From Centrapalus pauciflorus (Eukaryota; Streptophyta; Magnoliopsida; Asterales; Asteraceae): 64,000 bases of DNA. Location: NCBI GenBank assembly GCA_020465985.1, contig JAANYP010001185.1, positions 1 through 64,000 of the forward strand, read 5' to 3'. Below, piece by piece: positions 10,490 to 20,211 of the stretch (positions within the stretch are counted from its first letter, which is position 1; each line of letters opens with the position of its first letter). The notes below the pieces were generated by a model. That model was not told the DNA's origin. It saw only the letters and a program-made list of their open reading frames with translations, and ran no database searches. A program made the position numbers and the translations under genes.

Positions 10490-11304
10490 TTACAATTCTT
10501 CTACTTCTCTTGGTATGCCATCTTGTTCACCAGGAAAGAATGTAGTGGCCCCCGACTTCAGTTCACTAGAAGTTGATGTCTTTGATTTCCCGAAGTACAT
10601 TTCACGATCTTGTACTTGTTCAAATTCCCTCTCCTTCTTCTGCAACTTGAAGTTGCAGGCCCTCAACGTCCCGATGAGTCCTTCCAGTGTGAGAGTTTCT
10701 ATCTTTTCTTCATCATGCTTTATCAGTGCAGTGTACATTTCCCACTTAGCTGGCAAAAGATCTAGAAGCTTCTCTATCTTTTCTGTTTCTTGATACTCAA
10801 CACTGTGATTATCAAGTTCAGTAAATAGATTGTAGAACCTAGTACTTGTTTCATCTAATGTCTCATTCTTCAGTGCCTTGAAGATTGCAAACTGCTGCTT
10901 TAACATTCTGTTCTCCCCTTTCTAACCCTAGGATTTCCCTCACACCTCTTTTCTAGAGCGTCCCAAAGCTCTTTAGATGTCCTGTGATTTCTAAGTGTGT
11001 GTAGAATCTCCTGAGGTAGTGCCATTCTAATTGACGAAAAAGCTCGATTCTCGGCCTCATAAATCTTTTTGTCGTCATCTTTCATATATAGATACGTCAA
11101 AACATTTGATCGACCCCCAAGCTCTTGTGTCGGGGGAACGTATCCTTCGTCTATGCATATCCACATACACATATGATTATATCTCGCGAAGTCTGCTAAT
11201 ATGTCCTTCCACCAGTAATAATCTTCTAACTTCATCTGCTTGGGTGGGGAGTTAGCTTTTCCTACTTCATGGTCCATTTCCAAAAACTTATGCAAACTCG
11301 ACAT
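10490..11304 (-). pseudogene. Si1 gag N-terminal part (UBN2-type capsid domain)
   Basis: Start of gag: ATG at 11304 (MSSLHKFLEMD), about 650 bases after the primer-binding site. The domain resembles the UBN2/retrotransposon copia-gag family: YYWWKDILADF, then a WDALEKRCEGN block, then KQQFAIFKALKNETLDETSTRF. Two overlapping frames (10900-11304 and 10490-10906) are joined by a frameshift near 10905. The N-terminal part of this domain is missing from Si3, which is cut before it. Confidence 0.78.
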
Positions 11305-11950
11305 TCTTTTAAAACTTTTTGTTTTCGAACTTAAACAATTTAATTTAAAAATGAATTTAAAACAAATCTTTCGAACTTAATCATGTTCGAATAATTTTAA
11401 AGTTAAATTCGTTTTGCAAATTAAATTCTTCTGTGTCTTAAGTTCGAATGCAACAAGTTCGAAAGCCTGCAGGTTCGAAAAACCCTAAACTTTCTGACAA
11501 ATTCAAACCAAATCAAGTTCGAAGAAACCCTAAGAACTTCTGACAAGTTCGAATCACCTCAAATTCGAAATCCTACCAAGTTCGAGGTCAGACAAATTCA
11601 AATCCTCTGACAAGTTCGAAGTACAATTAAATTCGAAAAACCCTAAATCAAGTTCGAGAGGAGTGTATTCTGACATGTTCGAAGAACCCTAATACACCCA
11701 TTATGTTCGAGCGCCGCAAGTTCGAGAAACGGTCAAAAATTCGATTTTTTCAGGATTTTCAGATGAAATCAATGTTTTTAAGATTAAAACACTGATTTCG
11801 ATTGAAAAGATGAACTAATATGAACTTTTTCCCGTAATCTTGCTTGTAGAACTCTGAAAACCTTGGAAACACGTGACTTATCCGGTAAAAACGTCAAGAA
11901 ACCTTATGAACGTTCACCAATCGCGAAGAACACGAAGAACACTCACGATG
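11305..11950 (-). other. Si1 untranslated leader with TTCGAA-rich array
   Basis: Region between primer-binding site and gag start. Its gag-proximal part (about 11385-11740) contains many AAGTTCGAA-like words, each centred on the palindrome TTCGAA, spaced irregularly. The PBS-proximal 200 bases lack them. No coding frame of note. Confidence 0.7.
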
Positions 11951-11962
11951 GCTCTTATACCA
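11951..11962 (-). other. Si1 primer-binding site
   Basis: On the minus strand TGGTATAAGAGC, two bases after the LTR end. It differs from the canonical tRNA-Met site TGGTATCAGAGC by one base. Confidence 0.85.
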
Positions 11963-11964
11963 CT

Positions 11965-12676
11965 TGTAAGGTCACCACGTCTACGGATCTTATCTTGACG
12001 CGACGCCGTCCAACGAGTGCGGAATCCTCGTTAGACGCTTAACGGATCGATCACACATGGAAACCGGAGCCGAACACAATGATAGCCGATGTACTAAACA
12101 ACCCCACACGGTGTATTGCTCCAATAAATGATCTCTGATCACTTTCTAGCTCGCACAAGCACTTGCAAAGCTCTGAAACTCGTAATTGTCAAAGATTTCT
12201 TTACCCGGATGCTCTGTTTGCTCTCAAGTTCGATAGAACTTCTGAGCCTTCAAAGATTACTAAATTTATAATGATCAGTTCAATATATAACCCTTAAGTT
12301 CGTGTAGACGCTCCTCCACGAACTTAGTCTATGCCTATAGAACTTATCTGCACATTCTAGAACTTAACTTGACAGTCTAGAACTTAACTTGACGGTCTAG
12401 AACTTAATTTGATAGTCTAGATCTTAACTTGACAGTCTAGAACTTAACTTGACAGTCTAGAACTTAACATCACAGTCTAAATTTTAACTTGACAGTCTAG
12501 AACTTAACATCACAGTGTAGAACTTAACTTCACCGTCTAGAACTTAACATGCAAATGTAGAAATAATGCATAATCATGAACTAACACACATGACTTGTAT
12601 TCATAAGGCCTCATCTATTGCAATACACTATCAATAATAAAACTAGACTGCTGTCATCACACCGGATGTACCAACA
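11965..12676 (-). repeat. Si1 5' LTR
   Basis: Minus-strand sequence starts TGTTGGTACATCC and ends GACCTTACA. It matches the Si2 LTR (16468-17085) and the Si3 3' LTR (19512-20153) at both ends. TATA-like sequence lies at 12261-12270 (minus). Upstream of that, in U3, is a 20-base tandem repeat (12356-12555). The right flank is a copia integrase fragment. Confidence 0.88.
12356..12555 (-). repeat. Ten-copy 20-base tandem repeat in Si1 U3
   Basis: Ten head-to-tail copies of about TCTAGAACTTAACTTGACAG (plus-strand reading), each 20 bases, with scattered substitutions. The array lies upstream of the LTR TATA box in element orientation, where retroelement enhancers sit. The Si2 and Si3 LTRs have TTCGAA words there instead. 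Confidence 0.85.
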
Positions 12677-13162
12677 CATTGGAGATACTTCACATGGATT
12701 TATGCGGGCATATAAGAGTACAAAGTATTAACAAGAAGAAATATGTGTTGGTCATCATTTTGCACGACCTGATCGGCAAACAAGACTTAAATGGGGAAAG
12801 TGTAAAGAGCTATATAGTCATTAAAAACTTGTAAAAGGACTCGGATAAATAAAAAGAAACACTACTAAAATAAAGAAATAAAATGCAAACCACACAACTA
12901 GAGATAAATGAAAGGAAAGAAAATAAAGACAAAGAAGAACGAAAGATAGTACCCGATCATTGGTACGGAGGCGACTGATCGAAGATGCTGCTTTAGAAAT
13001 CTCTGTATGGGCCCTGATCAGTGAGGCTCGGTGGTGGCGGTGGATATAAGTGAGCGGGGATCGGGTCGGGCAAATCCTGTGTAGGGAATTAATTTTGTTG
13101 ATATATATAATAAGTCATGGGTAATAGCTTCTTTTATAAATATAAATAGATAGGAGCAGTAC
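12677..13162 (+). other. Copia integrase scrap and unassigned DNA between Si1 and Gy2
   Basis: 12677 to about 12765 encodes a plus-strand copia integrase fragment (LHMDLCG, then KYVLVI) resembling Si4 at 40831-40920; Si1 inserted into it. The rest is A-rich sequence I cannot assign. On the minus strand about 12993-13076 there is a possible short terminal exon (see findings). Confidence 0.5.
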
Positions 13163-14927
13163 TGTAACATCCCTCCCGATCCCAGAAATGCCACGTCAAC
13201 ACAATATCATAAGTGGCAATATCGCAGACAATCTATGATACACGTGTCATAGGATAATGCAGATCATGGATAATTTAAAACTTTTACACAAAAGGTTAAA
13301 CACAATTTAGTAATTCGCAATCCCAGATTAAACTGACATAATATCCCAAAATACTATTACATGTCGTTCTAACATTTCACAATACAGATATCAGATCTTC
13401 AAGTTGACCCCAGCTCTACTTCGGCGGCTGCTGAGATCCCTTCTGATTCCCTGAACATGTTAGACTCAAAGACGTGAGCTATAAAGCCCGAGAGCACGCG
13501 AGGGTTAGACAATGCACATAAACACATAACACGTAGCACACATAGTCCCTATCCCAGTCCCTGCCCCTATTGCCCAACACGCATCTCAAGTATAGAGGCA
13601 CAAGTATAAGATCTGCACAGTAACACGAGCCCTGTGGGGACCCTCCCCGGCCGACACACCGCACACAGCAGTGAGCATCATTAACCCTGTAGCACAAAGG
13701 AGCGACCCGGCTACAGGCCCGGCCGTATATATACGCCCCAAGGACTGTTAGGGACAGTCAACCCGCGCGATCCCTTTCGCGACTCACTGTCTGTATGGGA
13801 CTCATCACGGACCCTTGGAGTAGATTTCATATCTCATACATAGCAAATAAAAGGATAGAAATGAACCTGAGGTTCACATCCCTGTCTCATATATATAACA
13901 CGCACAAATATAGCAATACAACTACAACCAGAAAAGACGGCGCGCGTTTAGAAACGAACTCGAGTACTCACCTGACTTGTTCACGGAACTCTGAACTCCC
14001 TGATCAAACCCGGCCCGCTGCCAGCTCGTCCATGTAACACATGGAGTCTAACTGGTTAATCACAATCCCAACCGAAACATATAACAATGTCATAATAATC
14101 CGAAACCGACGATCCCACGGAACACGAAACCCGACCCGACATCCCAACTGAATCCCAAAACCTGAACAAACTCAACTTGATACCATCTCGAAAGAACTCG
14201 ACACGAATTCGGCCCAAAACCCTTTCATGAGACCTAAACCGGATTTTCCCCGCAGGTCACCGCTCGCGCCACGAGCCCCCTGCAGGTCGTGCCGCGACAT
14301 CGCGAAAACCACATTCCTGCTCAGCGATTTCCAGCTCTGCCCAGGAGGTATTGACACCTCCTAATTCTATTCCAGCTCCAAAACCACTCCGAATCAGTGC
14401 ACAATAACCCCCTTACAAACCTCATAACCAACCCCCACCATTTCATAGCATACAACATGAAATTAGAGACTAAATTCATGGAGTCTTACCATTTTGAAGC
14501 TCAAGAACACCAAGAATTGGAGATGATTAAGCTGAATCCAAGACTTCTCAATCAAACCTGGAGTTTGGAGATGATTTTCTTCAGCTGGAGCTCACACAAT
14601 CACACACACAACACCTTTGGTTTTCTTTCAATTGAAGGCAAAGAGAAAAGGATAAGCACACACGTATACTATTCTATTTTAGCCGGTCCCGAACCCATTA
14701 ACCCGAAACCGATATCACATTTTCAACATTAATACCCATTTAACCATTTAATCCCGTTATCCCAAAAATATAATCCATCTGCTAAAATTATAACCCGATG
14801 ACACGCAATCTCAAACCCGACACGTATCAATCCACGAAACGGGATATAATTGGACCAACCCAATATTAATAAGATAATTATCCACTAAAATAATTACACA
14901 TACCAGGTCCAAAAGACGGATGTTACA
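13163..14927 (-). repeat. Gy2 3' LTR
   Basis: The plus strand begins TGTAACATCC and ends GGATGTTACA, a perfect 10-base terminal inverted repeat, over 1765 bases. Minus-strand purine tract (AAGAGGGGAGGATT, 14928-14941) adjoins it. Small frames inside are not coding. Confidence 0.85.
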
Positions 14928-14944
14928 AATCCTCCCCTCTTAAA

Positions 14945-16467
14945 GAGATTCCGTCCCGGAATCTAACTCGAGCTCTGAAACATGTGAGGATATCTCGATC
15001 ACATCTCTGACTCGGGCTCCCAGGTGGCGTTGGTACCCTTATGATGTCTCCACTAAACGAGTACCAAGACAATCTCTTTATTTCTCAGCTTCTTGATCTT
15101 TCGGTCGGTAACGGCCTCAAGCTGCTCCACATATCGCAGTTGATCATCGATTGTAATATCAGATAGCGGCACATACTGATCATCCTTTCCAGACACTTCC
15201 GGAGATGACTCAAGTGAAAGGTATCGTGCACGCCGGCTAACTCTGGAGGCAATCGCAGTCGATAGGCCTGATCCCGACTCTGTCAACGATCTCGAACGGC
15301 CCGATATACGGACTCAGCTTCCCACGATGTCTGAACCGGATAACCCCTTTCCACAGCGACAATTTCAATAATACCTGATCCCCAACACAAAAATCTAACT
15401 CTTTTAAACGACGGTCGACGTAGCTCTTCTGACGGCTCTGGGCAACCCTCATATGATCCCGAATCACGGCCACCTTATCACTAGTCTCCTGTAACAGCTC
15501 CGGCCCGCTAATAGGTCGCTCACCGACCTCGCCCCAATACAGAGGGGTCAGACACTTGCGCCCATACAGTGCCTCAAACGGAGCCATCTTGATCGTGGCG
15601 TGATAGTTATTATTATACGCGAACTCGACCAATGGAAAATGAACGTCCTAGTTACCATTGAAGTCGATCCCGCATGCTCGCAACATATCCTCGAGGGTCT
15701 GATTGGTGCGCTCGGTCTGCCCGTCTGTCTGCAGTCTGTACGCCGTGCTCAACTGAACTCTTGTGCCCAGTTCCCGCTGGAAACTCTGCAAAATCGAGAC
15801 GTAAACCAAGTATCCCCGTCCGAAGTAATCGACATCGGAATCCCATGCCGCGATACCACCTCATTGATGTACAGTCTTGCCAACTGATCCATGGTGATAG
15901 TGCCCCGGACGGCTAAGAAATGCGCACTCTTCGTTAATTGATCCACAATTACCCATATCATGTCATTTCCGCGGACCGTGCGTGGAAGTCTCACAATGAA
16001 ATCCATCGAAATGTGGTACCAATTCCACTTGGGGATCTCTAACGGCTGAAGATGACTGTGCAGCTTCTGATGCTCAGCCTTGACCCTCAGACAGCTCATA
16101 CACTGCTCTACATATCGGCCCACATCCTTTTCATCCCCCGCCACTAGTAAAAGTCACAAAGGTCAAGACACATCTTGGTACTCCCCGGATGAACAGATCA
16201 CCTCGATCTGTGTGACTCATCTTGAATCAAATGCTGCAGATTCCCAACCCTCAGGACCCAGATCCTATCGTGAAACAGATACAACCCACGATCGTCCCTG
16301 ATCAATACATCAAGCTGCCCAGTCAGATGCACCCGCTTCACATTATCACCTCGCAGGCCCTCCTGCTGCGCTAATCTCAGACTGTTAGTCAATGTCGAGG
16401 TAATCTCAATCCTCAAAGCCCTGGAAATACAGTCTGGCCGCATGCCCTACGGCTTACCGCGTCAGCT
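14945..16467 (-). pseudogene. Gy2 integrase and chromodomain remnant
   Basis: Four minus-strand frames together give the C-terminal pol of a chromovirus. 16198-16443: linker and start of the HHCC finger (IWVLRVGNL). 15749-16144: finger Cys pair (CMSC) and core with DFIVRLP and a SDGD motif in place of the usual SDRD. 15237-15632: WGE and GPF modules (FAYNNNYHATIKMAPFEALYG). 15053-15286: chromodomain start (LRYVEQLEAV), cut by a TAG just before the WRHHKG block. Frameshifts occur near 15780 and 15280 as well. Not functional. Confidence 0.82.
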
Positions 16468-17085
16468 TGTTAGTACATCCTGTGTGACGATAGCAGTCTA
16501 AGTATAGATAGCATTTTTTATAAGTCAATTTACTTGATATTGAATATTAACAAGTGTTTGATATATATGTTTGATTATATATGTTTGATATTGATTGTTT
16601 GTATGTTTGAACTTAGGGTAACGTATTACAATAAGTTCAAACATAAAATTCAAAGATAAATTTAAACATAAGATAAAACATAAGTTCAAACATAAGTTTG
16701 AAAGATAAGGTTCGAGTTTAGTTAAAAGTCAGATTCGAATTTGTCTAGGAAGACAAGTTCGAATAGGCCTTGGGCCAAGTTCGAATTTGTCCTAGACAAA
16801 GTCGAACCTGTCAGTATAAGTAAGGGTTAATTCGATTAATTATCAGACTTTTGCAAACTTTTCAGATTTCAGAGAGTTTAAGAAAAAGGGCCATCTCGAA
16901 CTTGCTCGCATTTTGGAGAGTTTCGTGTGGAGAGAATCATCATGTTGGGACGTTCTAGTTCGTCTATCACTGTGGTAGTTTTCGTGTTTCGGTGTGCGTG
17001 ATCTTACCGTCAAGCCACTAACGAGGATTCCGCACTAGTTGGAAGGTGTCACGTCAAGATAGATCCGTAGAGAACAGACCTTACA
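16468..17085 (+). repeat. Si2 5' LTR
   Basis: Starts TGTTAGTACATCC and ends CAGACCTTACA, 618 bases, the same family as the Si1 and Si3 LTRs. TTCGAA-type words occupy about 16690-16815 in U3, followed by TATAAGTAAGGG near 16819 as a possible TATA region. The block ACGAGGATTCCGCACTAGTTG-like U5 end is shared with Si3. Confidence 0.88.
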
Positions 17086-17099
17086 AGTGGTATTAGGTC
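17086..17099 (+). other. Si2 primer-binding site / recombination junction
   Basis: AGTGGTATTAGGTC directly follows the LTR. The first half matches the Si1 PBS (AGTGGTATAAGAGC); the second half matches the Si3 ORF3 promoter (GTGGTATAAATAGG). This is where the gag-pol deletion appears to have closed. Priming ability is doubtful. Confidence 0.6.
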
Positions 17100-17743
17100 A
17101 AGAGTGAACATTCATTACCACCTACATTCGATTTTGCTCATTCGAACTTGCTTTCAGACGATTTCGAACTTGTGTTTGAGTTTACCGATTTCGATTCTTT
17201 CACTATTTCTCGAAGTTTTGCTCACTTGTGTTCGAAGCTACTTGATAATCTAGGTATAAACATAAGTGTTATACAAGATTTAGGTATCCTAGGACTCATT
17301 TTTAGCAAAAATCGACCAAAGTTTGAAGTTTTAAGGGTTTAAACTTTATGATTCAAAATCACAAGTTTCAACCAGTAAAACTTTAAATAAATCAAATACA
17401 TCTTCGAGTAGAACCTAATAGGACTAGTTAATGCTAGTTTCTAAGTCAAATGGGGTTTAAATCATGGATTTCTGTTCGAAAGTGACCGAATTCAAACATG
17501 TTCATCATGTTCGAATTTGTCAGTAAATTCGAATTTGTCAACAAACTTGAATTCAGTCAAATTTGAACATGTCCTTCGAATTTAGTATTAAAGTCGACAT
17601 ATTTGCATAATTTTGAATTCAAACTTGTAGAAATTCAAATGTGTTGGATTTTGGACTTCGTAAGTTCAAAATAAAACAAATTTGAAATTAAACAAGTTTC
17701 ATTTATATTTTTCACTTCTAATATATGTTATTGTTTAAATGTG

Positions 17744-19511
17744 CGGTGAAAGTGCTTTTTTCCAGAAGCATAATATGGTTATATCACCAGATAGGGAGCT
17801 TCCCGAAGCTCAAGCTTTTAGACCGATTGTGGAGTTTTTGGCACACTCCAGAGTTTCATATGCACTATCGCACAATGTGCAAATCCTATTGCCATATGTT
17901 AGACAGTTTTGGGATCATTTGCAAGTGGATTGTACCGTGAAGCCAACAGTGTTAAGGACAAGAGTTGCGGGGCAGCCTATTGTGTTTTCTGCTGACATGC
18001 TACGTCAGATTTTGCAACTCGGGACGGTAGAACAAGAGGCAGGGCCAATAAATTTCACTTTGAGCATAAGGCAAGCGGCCTTTTTGCGAATGGGTTATGG
18101 ATTAGATATTGCTAAAGCTGCCTATATGAAGAGCGGGTTGATAGGCCAGTGGAGGTACCTAGCACACGAGATTATGGTGTGCTTTGCACCTAAAAAGGCG
18201 GGTTTTGCTTATATCGTATCGAAGATGCAATCGGCCATGATTGCCTTGGTATATATTAAAAGTTTCAGCTACTCGGAGATGTTCTTTGCGGAGTTCGTGC
18301 ACCAGATCACGGCTCCAGCGCGGGAGAAACTTTTGATGTATCCGCGTTTCGTAATGATGTTGATCCGTCACTTTCTGCCAAACCTGCCATAACTTCCGGA
18401 TATTGAAAGTGTGGCAGTGATAGATAAGCGCATTTTTGCTGATTGTCAATCTCATAATGCTCGTAGGGCAGAGCAGATTAGACCACTGGATGCACCTCTC
18501 TTTGGTGCAGTGGTAGATCCAGAGTTTGTAGCCCCAGAGGGGGAGAACTGGGCTGGAGAAGGGCCTCAGCCTCAGCCGCAGCAAGTACAACAACAGCAGC
18601 AACAACCACAACAACAACAACAATGTCCTCCACAGCAACCGAGAAGGAGGCAAAGAGCTCAAGAAGGACATATTCAGGCATCCAGGCCTTCAACAAGCAG
18701 AGTACAAGAGCCACCGGCAGCAGGTCCATCGTTGGATGCTGCGGGCCGCCCCTTAGGCGTGGCCCCAGAAATAGATCCTCGAGTAGAGACTCTAGAGGAA
18801 ATTTGGGCACAAGGCTCTAAGGCACAAGAAGATATTACTGCTGAGCTTATTGATACTATCTTGGAGCCTTCAGCTGATTATGATGATCTTATGAGAGATA
18901 TAGATGAATATCAGCCTGAGGAAGAAGGTCAAGCAGTGACCACCTCAGAATCTGAGTCTGAGGAAGCTGAAGAGATAGAAGTTGAAGAAGTAGTCGTTGA
19001 ATCAGTTGATCCATCTGTTAGAATAGGCAGATACGGATCAAAAATTGTGGTAAGTGAAAGAGAGGCAGAAAGAGAGTAGCTAGAAAATCAGATGATGATG
19101 ATTCTGATTATGAAGCTGAAGATCCTACTCCTCTAGTGCCAAGACAAAGGGCAAAAAGACACAGATTCATGTAGGGAGCTTCATCTACTTCCACTTCAGA
19201 GCCTGAGATTCCTGCTGTTCAGCCATCTGTTCAACCATCAATCACGCCATCTCCAATTACATTCGTTCCATCCACTTCGTCCACATTCACTGAAAACCAG
19301 CGATTCTTAGAGCTAAGGAGCAAAGTAGATTTCCAGACAGTCCAAATCTTCCAACTTACAAAAGCAGTCAACGAGCTTCAAGCACATAACGCAATAATTG
19401 ATCAGGAAAATATTGAACTGAAAACATTTGTTGCTGATCAAGCTGCTGAGATCAAGATCATGAAGTCCCTCCTCGAGCAGCTAATGAAAAACCTTCAGGC
19501 TCAGGGGGAGA
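17744..19511 (+). pseudogene. Si2 ORF3 (extra ORF after pol in Sirevirus-like elements), broken
   Basis: Homologue of Si3 ORF3. The N-terminal domain (17760-18390) has conserved blocks: QKHNMVISPD, SYALSHNVQILLPYVRQFWDHLQ, a RVAGQPI stretch, RMGYGLDIAKAAYMKSGLIGQWRYL and MYPRFVMMLIRHFLP. A TAA at 18390-18392 breaks it; the frame resumes with VAVIDKRIFADC, a Q-rich stretch, an acidic segment, a frameshift near 19075, a TAG near 19172, and a coiled-coil segment (FVADQAAEIKIMKSLLEQLM). It is truncated by the Si3 LTR. The normal ATG is lost: the position matching the Si3 start reads GTGCGGTGAA, and the ATG at 17739 is out of register with homology. Function unknown; I see no signal peptide or membrane segment. 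Confidence 0.75.
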
Positions 19512-20153
19512 TGTAAGGTCTACACAACACGGATCTATCTAGACGCGGAACCGTCAACTAGTGCGGAATCCTCGTTAACGGGTTGACGATAACTACTCCC
19601 TAGGAACACGAAGACTATCAATAAGCTGTACGAACTATGACGGACGCACCTACGAATTGATTCTCTCTGAAACAACGCTAAAACTGATGATAAACTCGAA
19701 ATCGCCTTTTGCTTAATCTCTCTCGAATTCTGCAAAAAGTCTAATAATTATTCGAGTCTATCCCTAATTATAGAGGCTAATTCGAGTCTGCCATGGGCCA
19801 AACTCGAATCAGGCCCAAGGCCCATCCGAGTTTGTCCCATCTGACACTCTCGAATCTGCCTACTGGAACACATTCGAATCTGCTATAGATTCGAATCTGA
19901 TTAAATTGTGAATTTGAATTTAACCTAAATTCTTCTTTCACATATTAAACCTGTATTTGAAACTTATGTTTTTAACTTATGTATGATTTTATCTTTGATC
20001 TTTATGTTTGAACTTCTTGTAATACGTTACATTAAGTTCAAACATACAATCAATAATAATTATCAAACATATATAAACATATATATCAAACACTTGCTAA
20101 TACCACAATGTTGGATCACTTAGACTGCTATCGTCACACAGGGTGTATCAACA
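19512..20153 (-). repeat. Si3 3' LTR
   Basis: Minus-strand sequence starts TGTTGATACACCC at 20153 and ends GTAGACCTTACA at 19512, 642 bases. TTCGAA-type words lie at about 19735-19910 in U3, followed by a TATAATTAGGG TATA-like sequence near 19775 (minus). The plus-strand flank is GGGGGAGA of Si2 ORF3. Confidence 0.88.
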
Positions 20154-20165
20154 GACTCCCCCTTG
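20154..20165 (-). other. Si3 polypurine tract
   Basis: Minus strand CAAGGGGGAGTC directly before the 3' LTR, the plus-strand primer site of the element. Confidence 0.85.
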
Positions 20166-20211
20166 ACGATAGCTTCTAACAATTCACACATTTGATTAAG
20201 TACTTTGTTTA

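Larger units (their letters stand above)
8368..12676 (-). mobile_element. Si1, Sirevirus-like Ty1/copia element, 5' half
   Basis: Reads leftwards: 5' LTR 11965-12676, primer-binding site, about 650-base leader, degenerate gag with two CCHC regions, then a broken protease start, cut at 8367 by the end of Gy1. Pol and the 3' LTR would lie left of the window or are lost. Gag and LTR resemble Si3, so they are one family. The last 125 bases (8368-8493) are not recognisable as coding. Confidence 0.85.
13163..16467 (-). mobile_element. Gy2, Ty3/gypsy chromovirus remnant
   Basis: 3' part of a gypsy element read leftwards: integrase finger, core and chromodomain remnants (14945-16467), then a purine tract and a complete 3' LTR. 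The remainder is removed at 16467, where Si2 begins. It is a relative of Gy4: both share LTR end sequence, purine tract and integrase wording, and both differ from the Gy1/Gy3 family. Confidence 0.87.
16468..19511 (+). mobile_element. Si2, Sirevirus-like derivative lacking gag and pol
   Basis: Structure: complete 5' LTR, a degenerate PBS, about 650 bases that match the spacer upstream of ORF3 in Si3, then about two thirds of ORF3, cut by the Si3 LTR at 19512. There is no gag, protease, integrase or RT. It inserted into Gy2. Homology to Si3 runs unbroken from the PBS into ORF3, so the element lost everything between by a deletion. Confidence 0.8.

Noticed and set aside
13479..14732. Several small frames in the Gy2 LTR
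   Set aside because: Inside LTR sequence, no homology or domain pattern, not conserved in Gy4.
17739..17741. ATG at 17739 as the true start of Si2 ORF3
   Set aside because: The homologous Si3 start lies a few bases further in, after TGTGCAG; the Si2 ATG is created by mutation of that region.
18159..18810. Minus-strand Leu/Val-rich frames that look like membrane proteins
   Set aside because: Shadows of the Gln-rich ORF3 linker on the opposite strand.
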